A stretch of DNA of 49,132 nt, taken from positions 1 to 49,132 of the forward strand of contig CAYJFK010000011.1 of assembly GCA_964369475.1 (NCBI GenBank), written 5' to 3'. A program made the translations under genes and the position numbers. Below the pieces are notes generated by a model. The model did not search any database and was not told the DNA's origin. It saw nothing but the letters and a program-made list of their open reading frames with translations. Below, piece by piece: positions 1 through 8,586 of this stretch (the first letter of the stretch is position 1; every line of letters starts with the position of its first letter). The DNA comes from CAYJFK01 sp964369475 (GTDB lineage: Bacteria; Bacillota; Clostridia; Oscillospirales; Feifaniaceae).

Positions 1-151
1 CACACGCTGTCAGGGGTCGCAAAGCGATTTTTGAAGCCACAGGGCGTTTTGTGGCGAGGCACTACATAGTGGCAATGCTTGCTGCCTTGCCGCTGTGGAG
101 TAACGAAGTCCACAAGGCGCCCTGTGGCTTCAAAAACGGGTTCGGATTATA
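1..151 (-). repeat. Right part of a Family II forked hairpin element
   Basis: A 109-bp hairpin spans 28-136, with perfect 19-bp arms at 28-46 and 118-136. Read in reverse complement it matches the hairpin at 21053-21161: identical arms, the same apical core around GGCAATGCTTG, and the same flank, seen here as GGTTCGGATTATA at 139-151. Left of the hairpin is the small palindromic linker TCGCAAAGCGA (17-27), then CACACGCTGTCAGGGG (1-16). By comparison with the complete copies, 1-16 should be one arm of a second hairpin cut off by the window edge. The repeat lies within an open reading frame. Confidence 0.75.
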
Positions 152-236
152 TCTATCACCCTATGGCAATAAAGAAGAACTGTCAAAAGCAGACTATCTT
201 GTAGAAGAAATTGGAGAAATATTAGATATAGTGTAG
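1..236 (+). CDS. 3' end of an unidentified gene, its frame running through a hairpin repeat
   Basis: The frame is open from the left window edge to a TAG at 234-236, so the start lies outside. Positions 1-151 of the frame are a structured repeat (see repeat at 1-151). Only the last 28 or so codons look like ordinary host protein, containing YGNKEELSKADYLVEEIGE. The YG-x(2)-EEL...ADY-x-V-E pattern resembles the C-terminus of HAD-family phosphatases of the phosphoglycolate phosphatase type; this is a weak inference from a short tail. Either the repeat inserted in frame near the C-terminus, as Rickettsia palindromic elements do, or the gene was cut and this is a pseudogene end. The upstream sequence would decide. 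Confidence 0.35.
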   Translation, partial: HAVRGRKAIFEATGRFVARHYIVAMLAALPLWSNEVHKAPCGFKNGFGLYLSPYGNKEELSKADYLVEEIGEILDIV

Positions 237-281
237 ATAAAAGGTGACACTTATAAAGGAGTGTCACAGCTACATAAAGAA

Positions 282-476
282 AAAGTCCCAAACTCTAAGT
301 TTGGGACTTCATCTTGGGGAAAACAAATTTTCCCCAAGATGAAGTCGCCCTCGGGGCGAGAATATAACGCCAGAGGGCACCCTGATGGTGCCCCCTCGTC
401 GCTCCCCCTCCTTGCGAAGGGGCTTGATTTTATCTTTTCTCCAAACTGAAAGTCCCAAACTCTAAGTTTGGGACTT
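282..476 (-). mobile_element. Family I terminator-duplicating element, copy 1
   Basis: A 139-bp element (310-448) is flanked by 28-bp perfect direct repeats at 282-309 and 449-476. Each repeat is a full terminator hairpin containing GTCCCAAACTC and GTTTGGGAC. The left copy keeps the A-run that would serve minus-strand termination and the right copy keeps the T-run that would serve plus-strand termination, as expected if one bidirectional terminator was duplicated on insertion. In reverse complement the element starts TCAGTTTGGAGAAAA and ends in the hairpin CTTGGGGAAAA/TTTTCCCCAAG, giving imperfect terminal inverted repeats. The interior holds GGGGGCACCATCAGGGTGCC and GCCCCGAGGGC, as in the other copies. 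It lies between convergent genes and has no ORF of its own. Confidence 0.8.
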
Positions 477-485
477 TTTTGCATT

Positions 486-1721
486 TTATCTCGAAAGTTT
501 ATCCATTGCGCAAAAGAGCAGTTCTGCACCGTTTCTAAGTTCTTCGTACTCGGTCCACTCCTCGGGACAGTGGCTACGTCCGTCGAGGCTTGGGACAAAT
601 ATCAGTCCGATCTCTGTCTTTGCTGCCATGATCATGCAGTCGTGACCGGCGCCTGATAGCATACGCACAGTAGAGAGACCCAAGTCTTTTGCACTATCTT
701 CAAGAGCGTCACATACAACAGGATCTGTCTGAACGGGGTTTGTTTCTACCATTTTTCTTGTGGAGAAGCTAAGTCTCTCGTTATCTTTTGTCTCTTTTTC
801 GAGCATCTCGTGTACAGCCTTTGAGACAAAATCAATGCAATCTTGCGACTTACTGCGAATATCGACAAAGAAAACGACCTTGCTCGGCACTATATTAAAT
901 GAGCCTGGCATTACACTGACCTGCCCGACAGTTGCAACAGTGCCGGAACCAATTTCGATGGCCGCTTCGTTTGCACGAATTGCAACCTTAGAAGCAACCA
1001 AAAATGCATCGGAGCGCATGTTCATAGGTGTCGTTCCTGCATGTGCCGGATAGCCGTTTACCGTAACTTCGAGCTCTTGAATTCCAACTATTGTCTCGAC
1101 TATGCCAACATCGATTTTACCATTTTCAAGTACAGGGCCTTGTTCTATGTGAAGCTCGATAAAGTTCTTATAAGCGCCCTCTTTAAACTCTGCGTCTTTG
1201 TACTTTGACGGGTCAAGGCCAAAGCTTTTCATCGCTTCGGCAACAGTTATGCCGGAAGCATCTTTATTTGTGTACAGTTCTTCTTCTGTCACCTTTCCGA
1301 CAAATGCACGACTTTGGAACAACCCTGATCCAAATCTTGCCCCTTCTTCCTCTATCATTGCAACAAATTCGAGTGTATGGCGAGGCTTTATTCCCATGTC
1401 TTTAAATGTTCTCGCAACCTCGATTCCTGCAACAACCCCTGCTGGGCCGTCGAAATTTCCACCGTGACGAACGGAGTCGAAATGACTTCCCGTAGCAATT
1501 ATTGGGAGTGTAGGATCGCTACCCTCGAGCCGACCGATTATTGCCGCACATGGGTCAATTCGAACTTCGAGCCCTGCTTCTTTCATAGCATTCATTATGT
1601 ACTCTTGTGCCGCCTTATGCTCGGGAGTAAAGGAAAGCCTTGTAAGCCCGTTGCCGGGTGTGGAGTTAAAATGCGAAAGCGCCTCGATATCTGCTTTGAT
1701 TCTTTCAACTTTAGTATTCAT
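486..1721 (-). CDS. M20-family Zn-dependent amidase (N-carbamoyl-L-amino acid hydrolase / allantoate amidohydrolase type)
   Basis: Cytosolic metallohydrolase of 411 residues, the usual length for the hydantoinase/carbamoylase branch of M20. Visible motifs are TGSHFDSV (about 77-84) and GNFDGPAGV (88-96) with metal-binding His and Asp, EEEGARFGSGLF (124-135) with the catalytic Glu, ELHIEQGP (189-196), dimerisation-domain HAGTTPM (227-233) and SGAGHD (about 356-361). The family cleaves N-carbamoyl amino acids, allantoate or ureidoglycolate; the sequence does not say which. I chose ATG at 1721 over an in-frame TTG at 1733 because a GGGG lies at ribosome-binding distance. Monocistronic, with a promoter at 1753-1781 and a hairpin terminator just past the stop. 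Purine breakdown is possible given the Mo hydroxylase nearby, but that is inference. Confidence 0.85.
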   Translation of the reverse strand: MNTKVERIKADIEALSHFNSTPGNGLTRLSFTPEHKAAQEYIMNAMKEAGLEVRIDPCAAIIGRLEGSDPTLPIIATGSHFDSVRHGGNFDGPAGVVAGIEVARTFKDMGIKPRHTLEFVAMIEEEGARFGSGLFQSRAFVGKVTEEELYTNKDASGITVAEAMKSFGLDPSKYKDAEFKEGAYKNFIELHIEQGPVLENGKIDVGIVETIVGIQELEVTVNGYPAHAGTTPMNMRSDAFLVASKVAIRANEAAIEIGSGTVATVGQVSVMPGSFNIVPSKVVFFVDIRSKSQDCIDFVSKAVHEMLEKETKDNERLSFSTRKMVETNPVQTDPVVCDALEDSAKDLGLSTVRMLSGAGHDCMIMAAKTEIGLIFVPSLDGRSHCPEEWTEYEELRNGAELLFCAMDKLSR

Positions 1722-1752
1722 AAACATCCCCAATCTTAAGTTAATTACTGAA

Positions 1753-1781
1753 ATGTTACTATATTGTTATTTGCCTGTCAA
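1753..1781 (-). promoter_or_regulatory. Sigma-A-type promoter for the M20 amidase
   Basis: On the minus strand TTGACA (1776-1781), a 17-bp spacer and TAACAT (1753-1758) lie about 32 bp upstream of the chosen ATG at 1721. Confidence 0.6.
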
Positions 1782-2355
1782 GGCGATTGATAAAAAATAT
1801 TCATTGTTGGAAAAGCCTACCGCTTCATTTTCTCAACAGCTAATATTAAACTCTATGAAATCTGCCCTGTTTACATATCCTTTTTCATATCAAATATTTG
1901 TCAGTCTAACTGCAATATTTACTTTGCAGATCTTAAGCTTAGCCAAGTATTTCTAAAGTACAGCTTGATTTAACAGCAAGCTTTATTAAATTTTATGAAT
2001 TTTCTTGAATTTTTGTATAGTAGTTTCTGTTTGCAAAGGTGATGCATTATGTGAACTTATTTTGATATAACATTTGCATTATTGCCATATTATTACATAT
2101 TAAAAGCTATCTTTATATAGCAAAAAATAGATAATATCTTAAGTAAAGGTCTCGTTGTAATTTTGTTTTAGACAAAAAAGAAATCCTTATAGCTAACTTA
2201 CATATATAGTAATTTGCTAGATTTTTTATGTAAATACCCATTTCAGCAATTAACAAGTAAAGCATATTGGTAGAAATAGACAATAAAATAATATGTGCTT
2301 GGGTGTTTTAAACAAAGTTTTTTTATGTCTTAAAATTAATTGTAAATGTGTTAAC
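1782..2355. other. AT-rich gene-free region between divergent genes
   Basis: Nearly 600 bp of very AT-rich DNA between two divergently transcribed genes. I see no convincing ORF, RNA gene, repeat or terminator. Short frames here start without ribosome binding sites and have no recognisable product. It probably contains regulatory DNA for the flavoprotein gene at 2454. Confidence 0.5.
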
Positions 2356-2384
2356 TTGGCATTGTTATTTCTTTATCATATCTT
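2356..2384 (+). promoter_or_regulatory. Possible promoter for the flavin reductase gene
   Basis: TTGGCA (2356-2361), a 17-bp spacer and TATCTT (2379-2384), about 70 bp upstream of the ATG at 2454. The -10 box is poor; the AT-rich context gives other possibilities. Confidence 0.3.
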
Positions 2385-2453
2385 ATTTATGCCACAAATA
2401 AGAAGTAATAATGAAGTAAAATAATTTATATGCAACTATTTTGGAGGTAAAAA

Positions 2454-4550
2454 ATGAAGAAGTTTCTTGGACTTTCTCTTGCGTTATGCATGAGCTTTAT
2501 GCTTGTAGCTTGCTCGACCGAAGCAGCTCCTGAAGATGGGGCAGACGGTGCAGGCGAGGCGACAGGTGCAACAGGTGTCTACACAGGCAGAGCAGCAGGT
2601 TACGGCGGTGAGCTAACTGTTGAAGTTACCCTAGAAAACGACAAGATTACAGCTGTAACGGTTACAGATCATGTCGAAACAGACGGCATTGGCACAAACG
2701 CAATCGATGCTCTCCCAAGCGCAATGGTAGAGGCAAATTCCTTTGATGTAGACTCTGTTGCAGGTGCAACCGTTACATCTAAGGCAATTGTTACTGCTGC
2801 AAAGGACGCAACTAAGGAAGTTTTCGGTTCGGACGAAGTGTCGACAGCAGTAGCTGATGGTACATATTCCTCGACAGTTTCCGGATATATTGCCGATATG
2901 ACAGTCGATGTTACTATCGAAAACGAGATAATAACAGGTGTTAATGTTAGTATGCAAGAAGAGACAGTAGGTCTTGGTACAAAGGCAATCGACGTAATTC
3001 CGGGCAGAATTGTCGAGCACAATTCGGTAGCAGTCGATGCGCTATCGGGTGCTTCTGTTACAAGTAATGCAATAAAGCTTGCAGTATCGAATGTCCTTGA
3101 AGAGCAAGGCGCAGATATGAGCAAATACACAGTCGTCCCTGAAGTTGTTAAGGGTGAAGACACTGTTGTAGATGCACAGATCGTTATTGTGGGTGCCGGT
3201 GGTGCAGGCCTATCAGCTGCTATCGAAGCTGTAAATCAAGGTGCAACAAATGTTGTTGTTATCGAGAAAATGGACATTACAGGCGGTAACACAAGAATGT
3301 CGGGCGGTGAGTTTGCAGCTCCCGGTAACTGGGTTCAGATTGAAGAAGGCATTACAAACGACAGCGTAGAACTATTTTACGATGATGTTTTTGTTGGCGG
3401 ATACGAAGAGGCTAACCCTGATTTAGTTAGAATTATTGCCGACAATGCTCTTGCTGCTGCAGAGTGGGCAAGAGATGTAGTAGGTGTTGAGTTCCGTGGC
3501 AGCCAAAGCTGGTACGGCGGTCATACAGTTGCTCGTACGCTCTGGCCTGTTGGCGATGGCAGACAGTACATGGACACATTTGAAAGCAAAGCAAGAGAGC
3601 TTGGCGTTGATATTCATTTATCGACAACTGCTGACTCCCTAATAACAGACGATGCAGGCAAGGTTGTAGGCGTTAGCGCAACACATAATGACGGTTCTAA
3701 GCACACATATAATGCAAGTCATGGCGTTATTCTTGCTTCGGGCGGCTTTGGCTCGAATGTAGAGATGAGAGATTCCTACAATTCGATTTGGCCATCACTC
3801 GATTCTTCAATCCCCACAACAAACAGCCCTGCAATTACAGGTGATGGTATTGTTATGGCAGAAGCTGTCGGTGCAAATCTTGTAGGCATGGATAAAATCC
3901 AGCTATACCCCGTTAACAGCCCAGCAACAGGCAACTACTACTATGTAGACTATGCTCGTCTTAATTCGACATCTCTTCTTGTAAACCAAGAGGGTGAGAG
4001 ATTTGTCGACGAGAAGGGCACACGTGACGTTATATCCGATGCAACGATCAAGCAGACAAACAGCCTTGTTTACGGATTGGTAGATGCAGCGGTTACAGAG
4101 GAGCAACAGCTTCACGAGCTATATGGCACAGAGATCGATCAGTCGATAAAGAAGGGCGTAATGGCTGTTGGAACACTTGAAGAAGTTTGCGCAGAGTTTG
4201 GCGTTCCTGCAGATGTAGTAGCGGCTACTATCGAGAGATACAATTCTCTTGTAGATGCAGGCGAGGATACAGATTTTGGACGTACAGCAAACTTTAATAA
4301 GTTTGGTGAAGGCCCCTACATCATGTACGAGAGCGTTGTTTCGGTTCACCACACAATGGGTGGCGTTGAGATCGACGAAACTGCAAGAGTTATAAACACA
4401 GAAGGCGAAGTTATCGAAGGCCTATACGCAGCAGGCGAAGTTACAGGCGGAATCCACGGCGGCAACCGCTTAGGATCTGTTGCTATTGCTGACACAGTTA
4501 TCTTCGGTAGAGTAGCAGCTACAAGCGTTATGGAAAATGCAGCTGAGTAA
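2454..4550 (+). CDS. Lipoprotein flavin reductase with two FMN-binding domains and a fumarate-reductase-like FAD domain
   Basis: A 698-residue exported protein. The signal peptide ends in lipobox LVAC (Cys20), so it is probably tethered outside the membrane. Two FMN_bind domains follow (about 43-120 and 137-215), with flavinylation-type motifs VAGATVTS (Thr106) and LSGASVTS (Ser201); ApbE enzymes attach FMN covalently at such sites. The FAD_binding_2 domain begins with GAGGAGLS (about 247-254). Residues matching the fumarate/urocanate reductase active site are present: TRD with Arg524, HHTMGG (His632-633) and GGNRLG (Arg672). Likely role: extracytoplasmic reduction of an unsaturated carboxylate using electrons from a membrane chain; the acceptor is unknown. 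Strong GGAGG site before ATG; followed by a terminator at 4642-4680. Confidence 0.88.
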   Translation: MKKFLGLSLALCMSFMLVACSTEAAPEDGADGAGEATGATGVYTGRAAGYGGELTVEVTLENDKITAVTVTDHVETDGIGTNAIDALPSAMVEANSFDVDSVAGATVTSKAIVTAAKDATKEVFGSDEVSTAVADGTYSSTVSGYIADMTVDVTIENEIITGVNVSMQEETVGLGTKAIDVIPGRIVEHNSVAVDALSGASVTSNAIKLAVSNVLEEQGADMSKYTVVPEVVKGEDTVVDAQIVIVGAGGAGLSAAIEAVNQGATNVVVIEKMDITGGNTRMSGGEFAAPGNWVQIEEGITNDSVELFYDDVFVGGYEEANPDLVRIIADNALAAAEWARDVVGVEFRGSQSWYGGHTVARTLWPVGDGRQYMDTFESKARELGVDIHLSTTADSLITDDAGKVVGVSATHNDGSKHTYNASHGVILASGGFGSNVEMRDSYNSIWPSLDSSIPTTNSPAITGDGIVMAEAVGANLVGMDKIQLYPVNSPATGNYYYVDYARLNSTSLLVNQEGERFVDEKGTRDVISDATIKQTNSLVYGLVDAAVTEEQQLHELYGTEIDQSIKKGVMAVGTLEEVCAEFGVPADVVAATIERYNSLVDAGEDTDFGRTANFNKFGEGPYIMYESVVSVHHTMGGVEIDETARVINTEGEVIEGLYAAGEVTGGIHGGNRLGSVAIADTVIFGRVAATSVMENAAE

Positions 4551-4641
4551 TTGATAGCTTTAGGTGTTTTTAGAAGCTTTTTGCTAGGTGAATTTAATAT
4601 CTAAGGTGGTAAAGCAGTTTTTAGCTTACACCTAATATGAC

Positions 4642-4680
4642 AAAGCCCTGTAAATCGTGCGATTTACAGGGCTTTATTTT
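4642..4680 (+). terminator. Intrinsic terminator after the flavin reductase
   Basis: Hairpin AAAGCCCTGTAAATC / GATTTACAGGGCTTT followed by ATTTTA, about 90 bp past the stop at 4550. The rest of 4551-4862 shows no gene. Confidence 0.85.
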
Positions 4681-4862
4681 AGTTTTATATCTTAAACTTA
4701 CTTACAAGCGTTATAGACTGCGAAAACGCTATAAACTGAAGAAAACCCCTTTGAAATAATAAGTAAAAGATGTTTACCTTACAAAGCATAATATGAAGTT
4801 TTGTAAGCTACCAATATGTACTGCAAATAGTCAATAGATATATCCTATCTTATCTGTTTTTC

Positions 4863-4891
4863 TTGAATTGTCTTTGTCGATATGGTATACT
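4863..4891 (+). promoter_or_regulatory. Promoter of the molybdenum hydroxylase operon
   Basis: TTGAAT (4863-4868), a 17-bp spacer and TATACT (4886-4891) place the transcript start about 60 bp before the GTG at 4957. Confidence 0.65.
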
Positions 4892-4956
4892 CGATTTTGC
4901 ACAATAACACATTTTTTTATATAAATCCACTAATTCTTAAAATCGGAGGAAGATAA

Positions 4957-5724
4957 GTGTTAAATATTAAAAACTACCACAGAGCGCAGAGTTTAAAGGA
5001 AGCGTATGAGCTAAACCTAAACAAAAACAATGTCGTCTTGGGTGGTATGCTTTGGCAAAAAATGCAGAGCAAGAATGTTGCTACGGCCATTGATCTTTGC
5101 GACTTAAACCTTGATAAAATCGAAGAAAGAGAAACCGAATACCATATAGGCGCTATGGTCACTCTTAGAGATATTGAAAGAAGCGAGTCTTTGAATGGGA
5201 TGACAGATAATGCCATTAGAGAGTGCCTTAAAGATCTTGTTGGCGTTCAGTTTAGGAACTTGGCTACTGTCGGCGGCAGTGTGTTTTCTAAATTTGGGTT
5301 TTCCGACATAACGACACTGCTTCTCGCACTTGGCGCTAAAGTGGAATTTTATAATAAGGGCGTAATAAGTCTTGAGGATTTTTTAAAACAAGATTACGAG
5401 CGTGATTTGTTGGTTAGGGTTATAGTGGAAAAAAGAAGCTATAATACTGTCTTTATGGCACAAAAAAATTCTAAAACCGATTTTCCCGTTTTAAACTGTG
5501 CCGTTACCGAAAACGAAAAACACTACAAAATTGTAATAGGCGCTCGCCCTCTAAAGGCGGAAATTATCACTTTTGAAAAGCAAGATGATATAAAGGAGCT
5601 TGCAAAGGCTGCAAGTGAAAAATTTACTTTTGGCGATAACAAGCTTGCGAGTGCAAGTTACAGAAAACACATTTGCTCGGTGCTAATTATGCGTGCATGT
5701 GAGCAGCTAAATGAAAGGAGATAA
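4957..5724 (+). CDS. Molybdenum hydroxylase, FAD-binding (medium) subunit
   Basis: A 255-residue protein matching the FAD subunit of xanthine-dehydrogenase/CO-dehydrogenase-type enzymes. It has the N-terminal FAD loop with VLGGMLW (about 27-33), LATVGGSV (about 105-112) and a following DITTLLLALGAKVEF. FAD here passes electrons from the iron-sulfur subunit to an acceptor. Somewhat shorter than the usual 270-290 residues, and the GG loops are diverged from consensus, so the physiological electron acceptor may differ. GTG start with GGAGGA 7 bp upstream. First gene of a tight cluster: the next start is 3 bp past its stop. Confidence 0.85.
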   Translation: MLNIKNYHRAQSLKEAYELNLNKNNVVLGGMLWQKMQSKNVATAIDLCDLNLDKIEERETEYHIGAMVTLRDIERSESLNGMTDNAIRECLKDLVGVQFRNLATVGGSVFSKFGFSDITTLLLALGAKVEFYNKGVISLEDFLKQDYERDLLVRVIVEKRSYNTVFMAQKNSKTDFPVLNCAVTENEKHYKIVIGARPLKAEIITFEKQDDIKELAKAASEKFTFGDNKLASASYRKHICSVLIMRACEQLNERR

Positions 5725-5727
5725 ACT

Positions 5728-6189
5728 GTGGAAATAAATCTAACATTAAACAATAAAAAAATAGTTGATAACATTGAAGCAGATATGCTCTTGATTGATT
5801 TTCTAAGAAAGCATCAATGCTTTAGCGTTAAGCGTGGTTGCGATACATCTAACTGTGGGCTATGTACCGTTCTAATGGAGGATAAACCGGTACTTTCATG
5901 TAGCGTTTTGGCGGCACGTGCGGAGGGGAAAAAGATCTTAACGCTCGAAGGGCTTCAAGAGGAAGCGAGCGAATTTGTGGGCTTTATTGCAGACCAAGGC
6001 GCAGAGCAGTGCGGTTTTTGCAACCCCGGATTTGTTGTAAACACCATAGCACTATTAAGAGAAAACAGTAACCCTACCGATCAAGAAATTATCTCATTTT
6101 TGGCTGGGAATCTATGCAGATGTTCAGGATATGACGGTCAACTTAGAGGAATACGAAGTTTCTTAGATTCTAAAAAGAGAGGTGAATAG
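5728..6189 (+). CDS. Molybdenum hydroxylase, [2Fe-2S] (small) subunit
   Basis: A 153-residue iron-sulfur subunit with two clusters. The plant-ferredoxin-type cluster is bound by Cys38, Cys43, Cys46 and Cys58 (GCDTSNCGLC...SC). The second, all-helical domain has QCGFCNPG (Cys94, Cys97) and GNLCRCSGY (Cys129, Cys131). This is the full canonical set, so electron relay from the Mo site to FAD should be intact. Length is normal for CoxS/XdhC-type subunits. GTG start, 3 bp after the FAD subunit and 2 bp before the large subunit, implying translational coupling. Confidence 0.93.
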   Translation: MEINLTLNNKKIVDNIEADMLLIDFLRKHQCFSVKRGCDTSNCGLCTVLMEDKPVLSCSVLAARAEGKKILTLEGLQEEASEFVGFIADQGAEQCGFCNPGFVVNTIALLRENSNPTDQEIISFLAGNLCRCSGYDGQLRGIRSFLDSKKRGE

Positions 6190-6191
6190 TT

Positions 6192-8489
6192 TTGTCCTAT
6201 ACCTATGTCGGTAAATCGATTAGAAAAAAAGACTCTATGCAGCTTTTACTTGGAAAGCCTGTATATGTTAATGATATTACCCCAAGCGATGCTTTGGTGG
6301 TAAAGGTCTTGCGTTCGCCTTATGCAAATGCCATTATAAAAAATATAGATACAAAAACAGCACTCTTAGTGCCTGATATTGAATGTATTTTTACATATCA
6401 AGACGTACACAACGAACGCTTTACAATGGCAGGGCAAACATATCCCGAGCCCTCTCCTTATGATAGACTGCTGCTTGACCGTCATGTTAGATTTGTCGGA
6501 GATGCAGTTGCAATTATTGCAGGGGGCACAGAAAAAGCGGTGCTAAAGGCCATGAGTCTAATAAAGGTCGAGTATGAAGTTTTAGAGCCCTTACTCGATA
6601 TGGAAAAGGCAAAGGATAACAAAATCTTAGTTCACCCAGAAGATGATTGGAAGTCGCTTAGCCCTGTCGGGGCTGACAATAAGCGCAATCTCTGCGCAAC
6701 AGGCAGTAACAGTGATGGAAATGTAGACGAGGTTTACAAGAGTTGCGACATTGTCTTCGAGCGAGAGTTTCACACCAAGGCATGTAATCAAGCAATGATG
6801 GAGCCCTTTATCTCCTATTCGGAGATAGATACATACGGGCGACTTCATGTGACGACTTCGACACAGATAGTCTTTCATGCAAGAAGAATACTTGCAAATG
6901 CACTTGGCATTCCAAAGAGCAATATTCGCATAACAAAGCCGAGAATAGGCGGAGGTTTTGGCGCAAAGCAAACGGTTGTGGCCGAGGTTTATCCTGCATT
7001 TGTCACCTTAAAAACAGGCAAGAGGGCAAAGATTATATACACAAGAGAGGAAGCGCTAACAGCATCTTCTCCAAGGCACGAGATGAAGATAAAGGTAAAA
7101 CTCGGTGGCATGAAGGACGGAAGCATAAAAGCACTTGAAGTTTATACTCTTTCAAACACAGGTGCATATGGCGAGCATGGCCCAACTACCGTTGGGCTGA
7201 CTGCCGCAAAATCTATATCGATGTATAGTCGCAGTTTAAAGGCATACCGCTTTTCTTACGACGTTGTATACACAAATGTTCAGTCGTCGGGCGCCTATCG
7301 TGGCTACGGTGCTACGCAAGGTATTTTTGCAATAGAGAGCATGGTTAACGAATTTGCAAGCATGGTCAATATCGATGCAACTCTGCTAAGAGAGAAAAAT
7401 GTGGTAAGGGAAGGCGATGTAATGCCTGCTTACTACTATGAAACGGTAAATGCGTCGAGCCTTGATAGGTGCATAACAAAGGCAAAAGAAATGTTTGACT
7501 GGGAAGAAAGGTCAAAGCCTCGTGATATGGGTAACGGCAAGGTTAGAAGCGCAGGTGTTGCCCTTGCCATGCAAGGGTCGGGCATACCCTATGTCGATGT
7601 AGGCTCTGCCACTGTAAAGCTAAGCGAAGAGGGCGGCTACGAGCTGCTTATAGGCGCTGCTGACATGGGCACAGGGTGCGATACCATTCTTGCCCAAATG
7701 GCGGCTGAATGTTTAGAGTGCGATATTGATAAGATTACCGTCTACGGTGCGGACTCTGATATATCACCCTATGATTCGGGATCTTACGCATCGTCTACTA
7801 CATACATTACAGGAAAAGCCGTGGAAAAAGCCTGTACGAAGATGCGCAGAAATCTCTGCAAAATTGCCGCCCGGATGCTCGAGTGTGGCGAGGAGGAGGT
7901 AAGATTTTTAGGGGATAAAATAGCTAAAACGGATAACAGCGCACATGTGACGCTGACCGAAATTTCGGAAAAATCTATGTGTGGCAACGATATTTCGACC
8001 CAGATAACTGAGTCGCATACATCGCCTGTGTCGCCCCCTCCTTTCATGATAGGAATGGTCGAAATCGAGCTTGACAAACTGACAGGCTCTGTCGAGATCC
8101 TCGACTATGTCGCCGTTGTAGACTGCGGCACGCCGATCAATCCAAATCTTGCAAAGATGCAAACCGAGGGCGGCATTGTTCAAGGAATAGGCATGGCTCT
8201 AAGCGAGAATATAACATACTCTAAAGAGGGCAGGCTATTTGAAAAAAGCTTTATGAATTATAAAATTCCCACGAGGATAGATATAAGCAGACTTCGTGTC
8301 GACTTTGAACACAGCTATGAAAAAACAGGGCCGTTCGGAGCAAAGTCGATAGGGGAGATCGTTATAAATACGCCCTCTCCGGCACTTTCGCACGCAATAT
8401 ATAATGCAACAGGAGTATGGCACAGGGAACTGCCCATGACACCCGAGAAAATATGGAAAAAGATGACAGGAGAGCAAAGCGATATGTAA
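6192..8489 (+). CDS. Molybdenum hydroxylase, molybdopterin-binding (large) subunit
   Basis: Catalytic subunit of 765 residues, normal for a stand-alone Mo subunit. N-terminal a/b hammerhead domain (about 1-130), then Mo-cofactor-binding regions with GGGFGAKQ (253-260), GAYRGYGATQ (367-376, Arg370) and GPFGAKSIGE with the presumed catalytic base Glu722. The AYRGYG loop is that of purine, nicotinate and aldehyde hydroxylases; the Cys of CO dehydrogenase is absent. No in-frame TGA suggests selenocysteine. The substrate cannot be read; xanthine or another N-heterocycle is plausible. Starts at TTG (6192), 2 bp after the previous stop, with AGAGAGGTGA as binding site. Confidence 0.9.
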   Translation: MSYTYVGKSIRKKDSMQLLLGKPVYVNDITPSDALVVKVLRSPYANAIIKNIDTKTALLVPDIECIFTYQDVHNERFTMAGQTYPEPSPYDRLLLDRHVRFVGDAVAIIAGGTEKAVLKAMSLIKVEYEVLEPLLDMEKAKDNKILVHPEDDWKSLSPVGADNKRNLCATGSNSDGNVDEVYKSCDIVFEREFHTKACNQAMMEPFISYSEIDTYGRLHVTTSTQIVFHARRILANALGIPKSNIRITKPRIGGGFGAKQTVVAEVYPAFVTLKTGKRAKIIYTREEALTASSPRHEMKIKVKLGGMKDGSIKALEVYTLSNTGAYGEHGPTTVGLTAAKSISMYSRSLKAYRFSYDVVYTNVQSSGAYRGYGATQGIFAIESMVNEFASMVNIDATLLREKNVVREGDVMPAYYYETVNASSLDRCITKAKEMFDWEERSKPRDMGNGKVRSAGVALAMQGSGIPYVDVGSATVKLSEEGGYELLIGAADMGTGCDTILAQMAAECLECDIDKITVYGADSDISPYDSGSYASSTTYITGKAVEKACTKMRRNLCKIAARMLECGEEEVRFLGDKIAKTDNSAHVTLTEISEKSMCGNDISTQITESHTSPVSPPPFMIGMVEIELDKLTGSVEILDYVAVVDCGTPINPNLAKMQTEGGIVQGIGMALSENITYSKEGRLFEKSFMNYKIPTRIDISRLRVDFEHSYEKTGPFGAKSIGEIVINTPSPALSHAIYNATGVWHRELPMTPEKIWKKMTGEQSDM

Positions 8490-8497
8490 TGATTAAC

Positions 8498-8534
8498 GGG
8501 CAAGGTTTTTAGGAGTGCTTTAAGAACCTTGCCC
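8498..8534 (+). terminator. Weak intrinsic terminator or intra-operon hairpin
   Basis: GGGCAAGGTT / AACCTTGCCC with a long loop, followed by TTGGTTTTG rather than a clean T-run. Lying between the hydroxylase and the ABC-importer genes, it may lower but not stop downstream expression. Confidence 0.5.
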
Positions 8535-8586
8535 TTGGTTTTGTAATAATATTAGAGGAAATAAGAATAGAAAGAGAGCAAACAAA

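Noticed and set aside
251..598. Minus-strand frame of 115 codons across the Family I element
   Set aside because: It runs through both duplicated hairpins and the element and overlaps the amidase gene in another frame; the translation is repeat-derived with no family features.
2631..3163. Minus-strand frames of 129 and 164 codons
   Set aside because: Antisense shadows of the FMN-binding region of the flavin reductase; low-complexity Ser/Thr or Cys-rich products.
6192..8489. Selenium-dependent molybdenum hydroxylase
   Set aside because: No in-frame TGA or nearby selenium-insertion genes were seen; the gene reads through normally.
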